Shown here in pieces: positions 1-12,719 of a DNA stretch of 64,000 nt. This DNA comes from Theileria orientalis strain Shintoku. Taxonomy: Eukaryota; Apicomplexa; Aconoidasida; Piroplasmida; Theileriidae. The stretch is taken from NCBI RefSeq assembly GCF_000740895.1, contig NC_025262.1:1790001-1854000 (forward strand), given 5' to 3'. Numbering within the stretch: the first letter of the stretch is position 1; each line of letters starts with the position of its first letter. The notes beneath the pieces are model-generated. The model worked only from the letters and a program-made list of their open reading frames with translations, was not told where the DNA came from and made no database searches. The translations under genes and the position numbers were made by a program.

Positions 1-127
1 ATGGTGTGTCGCCGATGGTATTAGGCGCGCGTTCACCAGGATGTTCTCAATCATTAAATCTGTTTCTCCTTCTTCCTTTTCAGGCTTGTCGCAGCAGCTA
101 CAGAAGATTTTATTAAAAAACGCCATC
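1..127 (-). CDS. partial Cys-rich N-terminal protein fragment
   Basis: On the minus strand an ATG at 125-127 opens a frame that runs off the left edge of the window. The protein begins MAFFNKIFCSCCDKPEKEEG and continues for about 42 residues. The Cys-x-Cys-Cys cluster close to the N-terminus next to aromatic residues could be palmitoylated, as in many apicomplexan pellicle proteins, but there is no Gly at position 2 for myristoylation. I do not recognise the family. The frame ends only because the window ends, so it could be a real first exon or a chance frame. Confidence 0.4.
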
Positions 128-610
128 TATTTCATGTTTATTCAATGATCGAACTACACACGATCTAGTACACATTTGCATTCAGGTGCAAATCACTATA
201 TCACTTGGAAGGTAGCTATTCATGAGTTACTTGTCTCAGACGAGTATAGTATTTCATCCAAATTCCATTTATTCTATTAATCAGGTATTATTATATCAAC
301 ACTACGTATCACACTGTGTTTCCGTTACCAAATTAAGGTCCCAAAGCCAATTTTTAGTAACTTAACACACATGTGTACAATTATCCCGAACAAATTCCGT
401 ATGTCAACATTAATAATACCATGTCCATTAGTTTATAAAATAAGTGACTATTAATTCATCTCCCATGGTTTTTGGGGGTGCCCAAGATTACTTTTTAGGA
501 ATCCATAAGAACCCAAAATAGCTACTTAAAACTCATCTTCCATGGAGAAATAGCACAACAGACACCTCTTAATAAACAATAACTAACACTTATCACATAA
601 AATGGATAAA
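128..610. other. intergenic, no gene seen
   Basis: AT-rich DNA between the 5' end of the partial gene and the 3' end of the NOT-domain gene. I see no long frame, tRNA or repeat. Confidence 0.5.
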
Positions 611-1311
611 TTACACCAATAGCTGATTGTAAAAGAATGTAAAATCCGACTTAACGGACTTCTTCCACTCTACACATCATTTGAGTTACTTTGCACAGCA
701 ATTAAAGTCATTAATGCTATAATACTCTATATGTGAACCAACCTTCAGGGTCGAAGTAGATATACGTTCCCTTTTCAAAGGTTTCTGTTACCTTCACTGG
801 CTCCTCGTGCCTCTTAAACCAAGTCGCGTGCTTCTTATGATACCTCCATGACAATCTCATGAGCTCACGACCAGCCATTTGTTGTTGAAAAGTATTCTAC
901 GTTAGTCCGTTAGTCAACTAACATCGACTTATGTGCGTAAATAAAGTTACAAATAGTTAAATGTAGCGCCTAATAATTTGCAGGTAAATAAGCAACTCAC
1001 TGGAAAATAGTAAAAAATAAAGAACAGGGTGTCCTCTGAAAGCCTGAGGTAGAATGCTGGTGTGCCATACTGTGGAAGTGGATTCTGAGGATAATAGAAG
1101 GGTGAATTCCACTGATTCATCGGATGATACGTCATTCTGGGTTCAATTGCACACTTTATCGAACCAGACTGCAGCAAACCCTTCATTCTAACCATCCCTG
1201 CAAAATACATTGTGATTTTCCTTACAGTTAAACTTAACGTTAGCTAATGAGCGTTAAAATTTAAAGATAATAGTCATTTGCAAATAAATAAAAACACATA
1301 CTTGCTTCCAT
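611..1311 (-). CDS. CCR4-NOT complex NOT2/3/5-type C-terminal domain protein
   Basis: Four exons. A tiny first exon (MEA, start at 1311) joins a second exon ending near 992, a third at about 762-900 and a last one ending with TAA at 611. The spliced protein is about 165 residues and is essentially only the NOT box. It contains PAFYLRLSEDTLFFIFYYFP, then QQQMAGRELMRLSWRYHKK, WFKRHEEPVKVTETFEKGTY, IYFDPE and KKSVKSDFTFFY. These match the NOT3/NOT5 C-terminal domain, where the HEEP and GTYIYFD blocks are typical. The domain helps assemble the CCR4-NOT deadenylase that shortens mRNA poly(A) tails. Full NOT3/5 proteins have a long N-terminal coiled coil, which is absent here unless further exons lie upstream of 1311. 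DCP2, another mRNA-decay enzyme, lies at 54-55 kb. Confidence 0.85.
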
Positions 1312-2206
1312 GTTAGCCGCTTTAAGTGCGAGCCTCTGATCTACATTACATCGAATGAGTTAAACGTTTAGTACCTGTAGTCTGTTTAATCTTATCCTGA
1401 AACTTTTTTCTAGTCATTTCGACCAATTACTATCAACTGTTTAACGTATTGATGATATAATAGAGTGTGTAAATCCTCAACTATTGCTCAATAAAGCTAT
1501 TAAAACAAGTGAAACATTCAATTCAGTTATATTTCTCCTTCCTAATAAATTTATAATGGCAACCAAACTCACTCGTTTCCCATAGACATTTGAGTATAAA
1601 GAACAGGGTCATTCTATAACATATTGATCTACACATTTACCGTACCTTAATTGAGGTAAAGAAGAGATATAAAATAAAAATCAGAGCTACCAAAAATGCT
1701 AAACAGACTCTAAAATCAGGTGATATTACTGCAACAAATACCCAGTTGTAATGTGATATTTAATAACATCTGGCGGATGTGATAAGTTATCCTTGATGAC
1801 TTTATTAATTTCCTTCTAAATAATAATCATAAACTGATAAATCTGTGGGCCAAATAGGTAATTAATTAAACAATTGAGTGTAACAAACTTCGGAAGGCAT
1901 TTTAGCAAATATTGACTAACATATAATAACAATCCTCCTCGATTGTATTTAATAATTGATAATAATTAATCTCTAGTGGTGACTACTATACTAAAATTAT
2001 CGATAAGCGAAATTATTGTGTGGTCAACAGCGGTATTCACACAAAGCATAAATATCCCATATTTTGGGCAAAAACACCAATATTTTCGAACATAATGCAA
2101 GAAATGAACATATAGAGGCCTAAAACCCGCGTATAACAAACATACAAGGGGTTTTTGTGCTACATAACAAGCAAACAGAACTATTAACACATTAATATCA
2201 ATAATT
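1312..2206. other. intergenic, no gene seen
   Basis: About 900 bases of AT-rich sequence upstream of the NOT-domain gene and downstream of Alba. I found no supported exon, RNA gene or repeat. Confidence 0.4.
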
Positions 2207-2664
2207 CTAGCACTTGGCAACGACGATGTTAATTTTTGGAATGTGCTTTTTGATAGTGTCGGAGTTGTAGTAAGAAGTCTCAATCTTCTTAATAACACCT
2301 GAACAAATATTAAAAGTGAGGTAGGGGTGTAAACTTACCGACTTTGCGGTTAGATAAGTGCATAGCGGTCTCGATGGCGACCTTGATAGCAGTACCTAAC
2401 CCAGTAACAAAAATTTCGTCGTAGGAAAGCTGATCGCTGGATCCGTTTAGTAGTTTTATGCCGACGTTCGCATAAAAGTGTGAATTCTTTGATAAAGATA
2501 CCTAAAAATAAGTCATAAGGGTAAATATGGTAAAAAAATTGAATACAAATTCATATTCCGTAAAATAATATGAAACACTCCAGCTAACTAAGTCCTACAA
2601 TCAGTGAGTTTGGTGGCCTTGTATCTTTGGGTTTAGCATCCTCGACTTGAGTTTCGTCAGCCAT
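2207..2664 (-). CDS. Alba-domain DNA/RNA-binding protein
   Basis: Three exons. The start is ATG at 2664 (MADETQVEDAKPKDTRPPNS) and the stop TAG at 2207-2209. Exon 1 ends ...NSLI, exon 2 gives VSLSKNSHFYANVGIKLLNG and YDEIFVTGLGTAIKVAIETA, and exon 3 gives VIKKIETSYYN...INIVVAKC. The order S-K-x-x-x-F-Y-x-N-x-G, then D-E-I-x-x-x-G-L-G-x-A-I, then a helix and a final strand is the Alba fold, at its usual length of about 105-110 residues. In apicomplexans Alba proteins bind RNA and DNA and act in translational control and chromatin. Introns are bounded by GTAGGA...TTTTAG and GTAAGT...TTCAG. Confidence 0.9.
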
Positions 2665-2869
2665 TATTAATAAAACTGAAGCAATTAATAAATTCGAATT
2701 AGTGACTGTGAATCCAAATTAAAGTTGTATAGTATGTATACAATAGAGTGATGGATAGGTCGAACCGCTAAAGCGTGTGGGGAGTCGTTAAACGCAAAAA
2801 GCCACTAGAAAATGTTAGGGTGTTACTCCATTTGAACCCATAATCTAAGTTGTTTATAAATCATGCTTT

Positions 2870-3258
2870 TTACGCATAAATACCATTTCCATTTGGTTTT
2901 GATCGGCCCTGTAAAAGGCCAATCGAGATTCCACGTCCCTCAGAAGCTAAAAATCCCTAAAGTTAGTTCAAATACCTTGTACAACATTTCCCGTTTATAC
3001 ACAGGGTCGTTCAAAAGCACCTTCTCCTCGTATACAACGTCGTTTTCTGGAGAATTGTGAGACCTTAAATTACACATTACCCGGATTCTTTTTTCCACTC
3101 ACTCCCGGTTTAATCTTCATCATTTTCTTGTACAGACGCTCATAATCGACGAGCGGCTGAAATAACCTCAGTTAAAGGCAAAATCAAACCGTGGGCGAAA
3201 TTATAACAACGGGCGTTTTGAGCTCCAGTTTTTGCTGGTTTTCTCCTGTAGTTGCCAT
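2870..3258 (-). CDS. small spliced protein of unknown function (~100 aa)
   Basis: Reconstructed by hand from four short exons that join in frame. The start is ATG at 3258 (MATTGENQQKLELKTPVVII), followed by a 33-nt intron, PLVDYERLYKKMMKIKPG, a 34-nt intron, ENDVVYEEKVLLNDPVYKRE, a possible 19-nt intron, and a tail GFLASEGRGISIGLLQGRSK ending IYA at TAA 2870. Exons (303 nt) plus introns (86 nt) exactly fill the span, all junctions are GT-AG, and the peptide is free of low complexity, which argues for a real gene. I do not recognise the family. The 19-nt intron is the weakest call. Confidence 0.55.
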
Positions 3259-3504
3259 TTATACTCAAATGTGTTATCATACCTGTGTTTAGGTTCAATT
3301 TTCCGGCTTCATCCTGGGGGTACTCTGGAAATTAACTGTTGAGATTAGTATTTATACCTATATTGAGATGTATGTGCGATGAGTCCTGTTCTGGTCCATT
3401 GTCGTCACAAATAATTAAGTTTACACACACACAAATATATATTAACTCCCTAATTAACATTTATGATACATTTAATGCAATATTAGATGAGGTACAGGGT
3501 TCAG

Positions 3505-5937
3505 TTAGATGTGGTGGTGTGTTGTTAATTCTACCAGATATTTAGCCTTCTCATCATCGTCACCCAATCTGTTCCATTCGTAGTAGCACACTGGGATTAA
3601 ATTATACTTCAATTTGGAAATAATGTACATTTTAATGAGTACTGGCGTCCTAGGGACGCTACAAGGAGGAATCCCATGGAAACTAGGTCCGACTGCAAGT
3701 CCATTACGGGGCATCTCAGGTGTGTTAGGCTGACTACGTTTTTTATTTGATCCACTTCCTTTCCGCTTTGTGTGTCTGCAAGTGTTTTCTCCGTTGTTAA
3801 CTTCCAGCTGTATAAGGTCATTTGGATAAATTGGAAAGAATACACTCTGTGTATCCTCAACCAACATCACTTTTATCCTTTCATAAATAACTGTTTCCTG
3901 CAATTATTGTTAACATTAGTTATGTGCTTACTGGTGAAGAACGGATGAATATCTAATGGATGGAACTGTACCTTTATTTCTTTGCACAAAAGCCTTTCGA
4001 ACTCTTTAACTAGTATATGAGGCACATCATTTTCAAGTGGAACTACATCCAAAAGTGTATTCAGCAGTGACTTTTCATCGGTTATTCCGCTAAGTTTGCC
4101 CTCAATTTTGTTTATTAACAACGACATATTGTGGTTATTTACCAACCAATGTTCGTTACTATAACCAGTAACATTACCATTTGTGAAGAACATTATGAAG
4201 GATATTATACTGGCCTGTACGCACAGTAACATCTTTTCAAATTCGCTACTACAGCCATGATTCAAGTCATACATTTGTTCCTCCAATAACCAAGTTACTG
4301 GCAACTTTAATAAGCAAGCATCAGCCAATAGCACTGACAAATCACTTTTTCCTAGTTTTATAGCATCTCTCATTACTATATTAAACAGCTGCCGACTAAT
4401 TTCATTAAAAGGCCCTCTTGATATGTAGTTTAACAGCTTAATATTGTCTTCTGTACTTCTCTAAACCAATAAATCAATTTGGTTAATTACCTTTATTTCT
4501 TTACATTTGTCCAGTATCGACTCCTGTTTAGATGGATATAACGAAAATAAATCTAGCATTTCCATCGATAAATTAGGCTGTAATGACTTGAAATCAATAA
4601 GGTTAATCAAGTTCTATATTAATAAATGTCTTACTAATCAACATTTTTAGTAATTAATTCATGTATTAAACTACTAAATGTAAAATGATGTAACTCCCAG
4701 CGACTAGCGGGTCATCGTTATACACTTATACAATGAATATCAATACACACCTCTGGTACTTGTACACCCATACTGTGTAAATTTAAACACAAACTAGGTA
4801 AATCCATCCCGTTTAACTCAACCAAATGTGGATTATCAGTGCGATTTAAATTCCTTTCAAATATGGAAACGACTTTATCGTTAGTGAATGATGACTTACT
4901 AAAAATGAATGACAATATTCCAAGGTCATTAAGGGTCAAACCTAAATACTTATAATGGATTTAGTCACCTACAGCTATTGTCTTTGTGGTACATATCACA
5001 CAGTTTACTTAGTAAGTCAGAGTCATGATGTCCAAGCAAAGTACAACTGATAGATACGCTCTTCAATTCATCAAGAGTAAAATTGTTTTTCAATACCAAT
5101 TGTACCAGTGTGTCTATACATGTGTTTTTTTTACATATGATGTATGTAAGTATGATATATGTTCCTTTTAACTGAAATACGATAAAAAATAGTAGTGGTA
5201 CCAGTTAATGGTTTATCGTATATTCCGACCCTTGAAAATGAATTCAGCAGTTTAACAATATCATTGTGAGTGGCTTCAGCTAATCTTAGTTTAAAAAGAA
5301 CTGCAACTTTAGAAAATAATTTACAAAAATCAATGTGCAAGTTATTAAAATTTGATATGATTTGTGTAATTTGCGATAATTGAGCACAGTTATAGGAGTC
5401 ACACTAAAGTAAAAATATCAAATGTTTAAAACATACGAATTCGAACAGCTTATCGATAACAAAATTAAAAAATGTTAAATCCTTGCTACGTAGTTCATAG
5501 TCCAAGTGGAAATAAAAATTGTTCAACCCCTCAATAATTCGTAACAAATCCTTATAATCGAAAGAATTTATTGAATTTATACTCAATTCCTTAAAATTAT
5601 CCCATATTTTAATGTCACTATTTGCACATTTGGAAACATCAATAGCAATTTTGCCTAAAATTATAAAATAAGTGAAGATTCTACGAATAAATTTTTAAAT
5701 ATATAAAATTTCATAATAAATATGAAATAAAAAATATAAAATTGAGTTAGGAAATATAAATTTACCAATCTGTTTGGGTGTAAAATTTTTAATTAAATCC
5801 AGCCCATTTTTACCATGATTATAAGTTGTAATATATCTTATATTATTTCTTAGACAATAATTAAACAAAATATTAATTTTATACCTATTCATAAATAATA
5901 ATAAATGATAAGTAAATGTGGTGAATAAAAACGTCAA
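3505..5937 (-). CDS. HPR/RAP-domain protein, probably mitochondrial RNA-binding
   Basis: Multi-exon minus-strand gene. The start is near 5937 or, more conservatively, at the MNRYKINILFNYCLRN methionine at 5892. Short exons follow with helical repeats rich in L, N, S and F, of the kind seen in apicomplexan heptatricopeptide-repeat proteins. The C-terminal exon (3505-3903) contains PPCSVPRTPVLIKMYIISKL followed by KYNLIPVCYYEWNRLGDDDE-KAKYL, which matches the RAP signature (hydrophobic strand, EW..L, K..YL). RAP proteins of this phylum act in organelle RNA binding, notably with fragmented mitochondrial rRNA. The Asn/Ile/Phe-rich N-terminus would suit organelle import. Junctions such as QIG/KIAID and LFEF/CDSYN join in frame. 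The stop at 3505 assumes no further intron after KAKYL. Confidence 0.8.
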
Positions 5938-5959
5938 TTATTAAATAAAATGTATACAT

Positions 5960-8900
5960 ATGTTATGTTTAATAGTAAAAATCTATATATTAAATCATAT
6001 GCTTAATTTTAAAACAGCTTTATCATTTAAATATATCAACAGAGTTAATTTGAACGTATTAGTGAAGGATTCGATAAGATCGAGTAGTAAACTAGGCTGG
6101 AGTCACATGGCAACAGAATCGGACCTGAGAGACTGGAAGCCTCCGTCTAAACAAAATAAATTTGTAACAGGATTGAGACTGAGGAATTCGTTAAAACATT
6201 CGGAAAACGTGGAATTTGTGCCCGAGGTATTTGAAAAAACGCGTTTATTCACCCGATAAATAGGAAGGAAGGAAGGTTAAATGGTACACCTGCGGACCAA
6301 CAGTATATGACGTAGCCCATATGGGCCACGCAAGGACGTATATCGCCTGTGATACAATAAGGAGCATCATGCAGAACTATTTGAATTACGACGTGTTCTT
6401 CGTGGAAAACATAACGGATATAGACGATAAGATCATCCAGAGAGCCTTAAAGGAGGTGAGAGTGACAATAATTAACGATTTCAGGGGAAGGAGTTCTCGG
6501 ATGTGTCGTCGCACTGGGAAAGGGAGTTCTGGAGCGATATGCTATCGCTGGGAGTGAGGTGAGTGGAAAGAGTAAATGCGTAGCTTGCCAGACTGCATAA
6601 CAAGAGTGAGCGACTACGTTGAGGAGATCGTGGAGTTTATCGAAAGGATAGTGAGCAACGGGTACGCATACGAGTCAGAAGGAAGCGTGTACTTCGACAT
6701 AGAGGCGTTTAGAAGCAGCGGCAAGCACGCGTACGCGAAGCTGGAGCCAAACAGCTTCAACGACCTAAACAGAATACTGGACGCGGAGGGATCACTGACC
6801 GAAGTGTCGGCGAACAAGAGGTCGAAGAGCGACTTTGCGCTGTGGAAGAGGTCGAAGGAAAATGAGCCATCATGGGACTCGCCCTGGGGACCAGGGAGGC
6901 CAGGTAAGAGAAGAATCATTATAACGTCAAGGAGATAATAGTCAGTAGACAAGATAGTCATACTACAGTGCCAGTTAGTTGTATAGTAGGCAGTGGTTAG
7001 TTTAATGGTAGTAAGAATGGATCACCAGTCGCACATGAATAGATAAATAGAATAAATATATATGTGATTTATCACACGCTGATTAGTAAAGAATGGTGGT
7101 AGTTAATAAGTTTAACACAGTAAATGCTAGTTAGTGGATATAAGTGGAAGTTGATAAAAATTAACAGGTTGGCACATAGAGTGTAGCGCAATGTCGAGTT
7201 GCATATTTGAAAAGGGAGTGTTTGACATACACTCAGGAGGAATAGACCTGAGGTTCCCACACCACGACAACGAAATAGCGCAGTCGGAAGCATACTTCGA
7301 CTCAAACAGATGGGTCAACTACTTCATACACTTCGGACACCTGCACATCAAGGGGCTGAAGATGAGCAAGAGCCTGAAGAACTTCGTGTCAATCAAAGAG
7401 ATGCTCTCAAGATATAACAGGAGACAAATAAGGTTGTTGTTTCTTAACGCAAGGTAAGCGAAGCCTGAATATAGCAGTAAAAACAAGTTTATGACAAGAT
7501 TGGTAATCAGTGTTATTATTGATGGTGGCAATGGTACCACTAGCAGTATTAGGAATGACTACCCACTGAATATAAAGTTTTGGCAAAAGTTGATAATTTT
7601 ACAAAAATTAATACAGATACGACTCGACGTTGAATTTTAACTACGACGCAGAAGGAATGGACGAGACAGTGAAGATAGACGACGAATTGTACAATTTCTT
7701 CTCAAGGTTGAATTCGAGGCTGTCGAAGCCTGAGCTGGAGCAGAAATGGTCAGAAGAACACCTGGAACTAAGTAGAATGTTCGAACGCCTGAAAACAGAG
7801 GTAAGAAAGCGCAAGACTGTGCATAAATGGATATTATTTTTCATAAATTGATATAAGTACGTGTAAGCACGTGTATTTGAGTTATTGTATCATATATCTA
7901 TGTGTCCGAGTGGACGGTATTCCATATGTTGATGTGAAACGTAAGTGTAATTTAATATTTTATAAAGGTGCACGAAGCAATATTGGATAACTTTGACACG
8001 CCTGAAGTGTTGTCGCTAATAAGGAAGTTTGTAACACACGTTAACACGTTCATGTCGGATGTTACGAAGACAGTGAATTACACGCAGGCACTGTCATTTA
8101 AAGAGTATCTATACAGAATATTGGGAGTAAGTTTTGTTTTGGTGGATATATATAAATAAATATAAGAGTGTAAAAGTGTGCAATAGTGTGTGGAGTAAAA
8201 TAATGAACAATATTTATTCACGATCAGGTGTTTAAGTTAGTGGAACCAGGATGCGAATACGGAGTAGATAAGGAAGTTAGTACATCGGAGAATGAGAAGA
8301 AGCTGCTGGAGGAGTTGGTAAACTTGCGCCAAAAGGTAAAGTTAAAAGAGCACAGAAGTTGCTACAGACACGGGTATTTGCACAAGCCGCGCTGAAGAGC
8401 AACAGCACGGAAGAAGCAAAGAGCATACTGAAGCATTGTGATCACATAAGAGACGTATCGCTACCAAACATGGGAATAATATTAGAAGATGACGGAAGCA
8501 GCGTAGTAAAGTACAAGTCACTGTAAGTTAAGTACACGATAAAGTAGTAAAGTACTAGTAACAGTATTAAAATTAACACCGATAGCAACAAATATTATGT
8601 ATTGTGCAGGCACGATCAGGAGTTGGAAAGACTGAGAAAGGAGGAAAAGAAAAAGCAGAGAGAACAATTAGAGGTACCATGTTAACACGATTAATAGTTA
8701 AAAATTGGTAAAAACAGCAGTGTAAATATGGTAATAACGTCAATGTGAACACAATAGTATTACCAATGTGCATTTAACACTACTGCTCACAACAGTTATA
8801 TAGAGAGAAAGGCTGGAGATTTTGTCGACACCGCCGGAGGAGTACATACACAAGTCGTTTCCAAACAAATTTGGAAAGTTGGATGAGCAATATCTGCCAG

Positions 8901-9033
8901 TAGAATACATTGATGGAACGCCAATATCGAAAAGTGAAAGGAAGTCAATGGAGAAGGTAAATGAAAAAGTAACATTGTGGTTTAGTTGATGGAAAAGCAT
9001 AAAAGAAACTACTACAAACGTTTGGAGACGTGA
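5960..9033 (+). CDS. cysteinyl-tRNA synthetase (class I), possibly dual-targeted
   Basis: Charges tRNA-Cys. The gene is split into about eleven exons by short introns. Motifs in order: [18 protein letters not shown], holding the first zinc-ligand Cys and the HxGH-type ATP site (HMGH); [24 protein letters not shown] with the second zinc-ligand Cys; [20 protein letters not shown] with the remaining zinc ligands; and [10 protein letters not shown] (KMSKS loop). The tail holds a DALR-like helical part and a basic C-terminus ending YYKRLET at TGA 9031-9033. The first methionines give a hydrophobic/basic extension ([20 protein letters not shown]) before a second possible start, [10 protein letters not shown], at about 6107, where the conserved body begins. 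In Plasmodium one CysRS gene serves both cytosol and apicoplast, so the two starts may encode two destinations here. Confidence 0.93.
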
Positions 9034-9297
9034 AGTATTTTTAGCAAACAATAATCTGTATTGTTGTGTCAAAGTGTGTAGACAACGGTGTGTATATTAA
9101 TGTGAAGATAACAAAATGCCATTAAAATGGCTAAAAACACACGAAGTTAGATTTAACTAAAACAACCATTTTAAGTGAATCTTATGTTAAATTTCTATAT
9201 TCATGAAACACATAACAATTAAGCTTAGTTACTCAATAGTTAGTAGAATTAAATTTCGATAAAAAATAAAATAACATAAAAAAGGGTAAACAAATTA

Positions 9298-10711
9298 TCA
9301 TTGAAACTGTGAGTATAAGTTCTTAACATCTTCAGGAGACAAGTTGCCGAACTTTCTAGTCAAAATGTATTGCCTAGAAAGCCTACTCCTTTTCAAAAGG
9401 TACTGTACAGACTTGGAAAATATATATGGAATAATTAAAGTACAGTAGTAGCTCATAGTAAGAACTTCACTAACATTCTTGGAAGCATCTGGAGGTAAAT
9501 TGTCACTGCCCTTCTTTTTACGGTAGTGCTCAATAATGGCCTTGGAACCAGTAGTGCCACGAGTGATAATGTAACCGTAAACGAGGCCAGAAATGCTAAG
9601 ACAAATGTACAAGTAGCCACTGGACTTGACAAATATCTGCTTACCACTGAAAGTTGAGTAAAGAATGGTGGAGTTTAAAATTATGACTGAAAATATTAAA
9701 AAAAACATGGGAATGTCACGTAGAGCCAGGAGAAGTGGTTCAGTATGACTGCCAGGCTTTGCATAAATGGTCTCATCTATAGCCAAAGCGGAGTTCCTGC
9801 CCAAAAACTCTGAAAGCGTGTAAATTACTGAGCCCTTAAGCTTAGTAGGAATAGGGCATTCCAATAAATAGGGAATGAGACCAGGGTGAAAAAAGTACTT
9901 AAAGGAGCCCAAGTGATATAAAGCAAATCGTGAAAAGTAGTACTTGATGTATCCGAAGTTATTAATTTTCTCCATGATGGTGTCTTTAACAGTTTTATCT
10001 GGTGTAAAACCTCCAGAACGGACTTTGTGTCCATGTTGAAAGTACAACAAAGTGATCCAAACAGCACCGAAGAGTGTAATTAGTGCCTGGAAACTGATAC
10101 ATAGAATAAGATTTAATCTAGCCTGGTAAACAGTATTGAAACCTATGATATTGTTCAAAACTCCCTGAAAAAACCCTAAAATAAGGGCGGAAGCAGACCT
10201 AGAGTTATTCAACAGCACGAAGGTGGTGATGGAAAACAATTGCGAAATGACGGTAGGGCCTACAGGTGAATTAATACGAACTAAACTTACAAGAAAACAC
10301 AAGCACTGCCCTCAAAGCCCCCATTACGGCGAAAACAACGATAAACAGGTTTCGGGCGTGGATTCCATTCCCAAAGATGGATATCAGAATGTGCGATATA
10401 TGGCAGAGCAAGGCTCCCCAAATTGAGTAGATGAGGTTGTTAAAGTCCAGCGACTCAAAGAAGATTGAGAACATGAGCGACAGGATCGTCAGGAGGATGT
10501 TGTGGTAAAGCATACAGTCGTTGGCGAAGTTCTGGCAGCGGAACAGCTTCTGCGTGAGAAGGCTGATGTCTGAGTTCGGGTACACTGACATACCGACGAC
10601 AAAGAAGACGAATCTGTGCTGCTCGTCAATTATGCGCCTCTCTTCGTCCGTAATACCCTCCTGATTCTTGTCCGGAATGAGTTTACGGATATGAGTGGAA
10701 CTCGAGTACAT
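9298..10711 (-). CDS. multi-pass membrane protein, possibly a divergent ENT-like transporter
   Basis: Two exons, with an intron at about 10259-10292 that joins LVFSC to PTVISQLFSITT in frame. The start is at 10711 (MYSSSTHIRKLIPDKNQEGI) and the stop at 9298. The product is about 460 residues with roughly ten hydrophobic segments, a short hydrophilic N-terminus and a charged C-terminal tail. The layout (about six segments, a hydrophilic loop, then more segments) resembles equilibrative nucleoside transporters, but I see no diagnostic signature. Theileria also has large families of multi-pass proteins (Tpr-related), so the family is uncertain. The gene converges with cysteinyl-tRNA synthetase. 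Confidence 0.6.
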
Positions 10712-11160
10712 TACGGACTAAAACACATCAATTTTAAAAAATTAAATAAAAATTAAAACATTATAATTATAATTACAATAAAAAATAAACAATCACTGAA
10801 AAAAACTATCAGTCTTATAAAATCTCATCCCCATTCACAAAACGCAAATTTCATAAACTATAGTTTTTTATAGTTCTAATTACACTCAAAACATTAACAT
10901 AAATTAATCTAATAATTTATTTTTAAACATCCTAAAACACACTTATTCTCCATATTGTCATTTAATGAATACACATGTAACAACAGTAATTACATATTTA
11001 CGTTTTCTAAGTAGATTCATACACAACTGTATGCTGTTACCCTTTATTAAAATACCGTCTCCATTACTACCTGTTTCGCTTTCTTTTCTACTTTCTTCAC
11101 CTTTCATACGTATCCATTTTTACCGGATTAATCACCACTCCTTTTTTTACAACCCCTTTT

Positions 11161-12700
11161 ATTAGCTTTTAAATAGTACACATCAATATTGTCAAACACT
11201 TTGTATAATTAATATTTATTTATTTCTATGAGTTAAACGTTAAACAAAAAGTTAAATTGTTTATCTGTTGGAAGATGTGTAAATTTATAAAAATATTTAG
11301 TATACACGGTAAAAATCTTATTTTAAAAAACGTAAAAAATAAATTACTAGAAATTTTTGCAAAAATATTACGTTACCATAATATTATTAAAAAAATGTAG
11401 TAAACAAAATTAATGTAACAATGTAGTATTGTTATTGTATTATAATATAAACAAAATTTATAACATGTATATCCTGTATTTAAAGACGTGTTTACAAATA
11501 AAAAAAATAAATAAACAAATAAATAAAATTAATAAAATAAAGTAAAATATAATAATAAAAAAAAAATAATAAGTTAATAAATAAACATTTAAAACATTAA
11601 AAACTAATATAAATAATATAATATATATTATGTAAATAATATTAATATTGAAATTTTATATAAATAAATTTAAATTATTAATAAAATTCATATTATATAA
11701 TAAAAAAAAATTAATAAAATTGTATAAATTTATATAAATAATAAATAATAATTAGTATTAATTATCGATAATATGTAAATAATAAAATATTGATGAATAA
11801 ACAATATTTAATTAAATAATATACAATAATAAATATTAATATTAAATTTAAATAATTTAATATCATTTAAATTATTATAAAATATTTTTTTGTTTAAAAT
11901 ATAAATATGAATGAATAAAAATAATATTAAATATTGAAAAAAAAAAAACTAAATATATTAATTACATATTTTATATATTTAATATAAAATAATATAAATT
12001 TAAATTATAAATATAAAAAAAAAGTTATTTATCATATAATATAAAATAATTATTTTTTTTTTGTAAAAATTAAATTAATAACAATTCAATATTAATTATA
12101 TTTGTAATTAATATATATATAACAAATAGTATATATATATATTATATAATTAATACATAATATTATTTTCAGTCATTTATAAACATAATTTTTTTTTAAT
12201 ATTTATAAATTAATATTAAATTTAATTTTTTTTTATTTCAAATAAATATATATAAAATTTATATAGATATCTATTAATTTGTAAATTTGTTTAATTTTAA
12301 ATTATATATTATAAAGTTATAATTTATTTATTTTTATTTATATAGTACAATTTTAATAATTTAATTATATAATATATAAATATATTCAAATTTTTCTTAA
12401 TTATATTTATTTTTTTTAATTTTTTATAATTTTAATTATTTTTATTTTGAATTTTATTTTTTATATATTATATATTTATTATATATTTATAAAAATTTAT
12501 TAAATATTATTTCAATTTTTATATGTAAATACAAACATTTCAAATAAACATAAATATTTTTTTTCAATTTTACTTAATTATAATATATATACATATACAA
12601 TACAAATTTTTAAATTCGAATTGTGACATACCAAAACACACAATTTTACAATTAATACATTATTAATTATTTTTTATCAAATTATTACTTTCATTATCAG
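11161..12700. other. gene-free, extremely A+T-rich block; candidate centromere
   Basis: About 1.5 kb, within a 2.1-kb gene-free gap (10712-12875), in which sampled 60-base lines hold only about 1-6 G or C. The sequence is irregular AT with long A and T runs and short alternations such as TATATATA, without a clean tandem unit. No frame of any length is present. Plasmodium and Theileria centromeres are known as single, short (about 2-3 kb), very AT-rich, gene-free regions, and this block fits. An unusually long AT-rich promoter of the adjacent antigen gene is the alternative. Confidence 0.5.
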
Positions 12701-12719
12701 TTGTTTTATTACAATTATT

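Noticed and set aside
10965..11165. Short plus-strand frame at the edge of the AT-rich block
   Set aside because: Phe/Leu/Ser-rich chance frame with no start context or domain.
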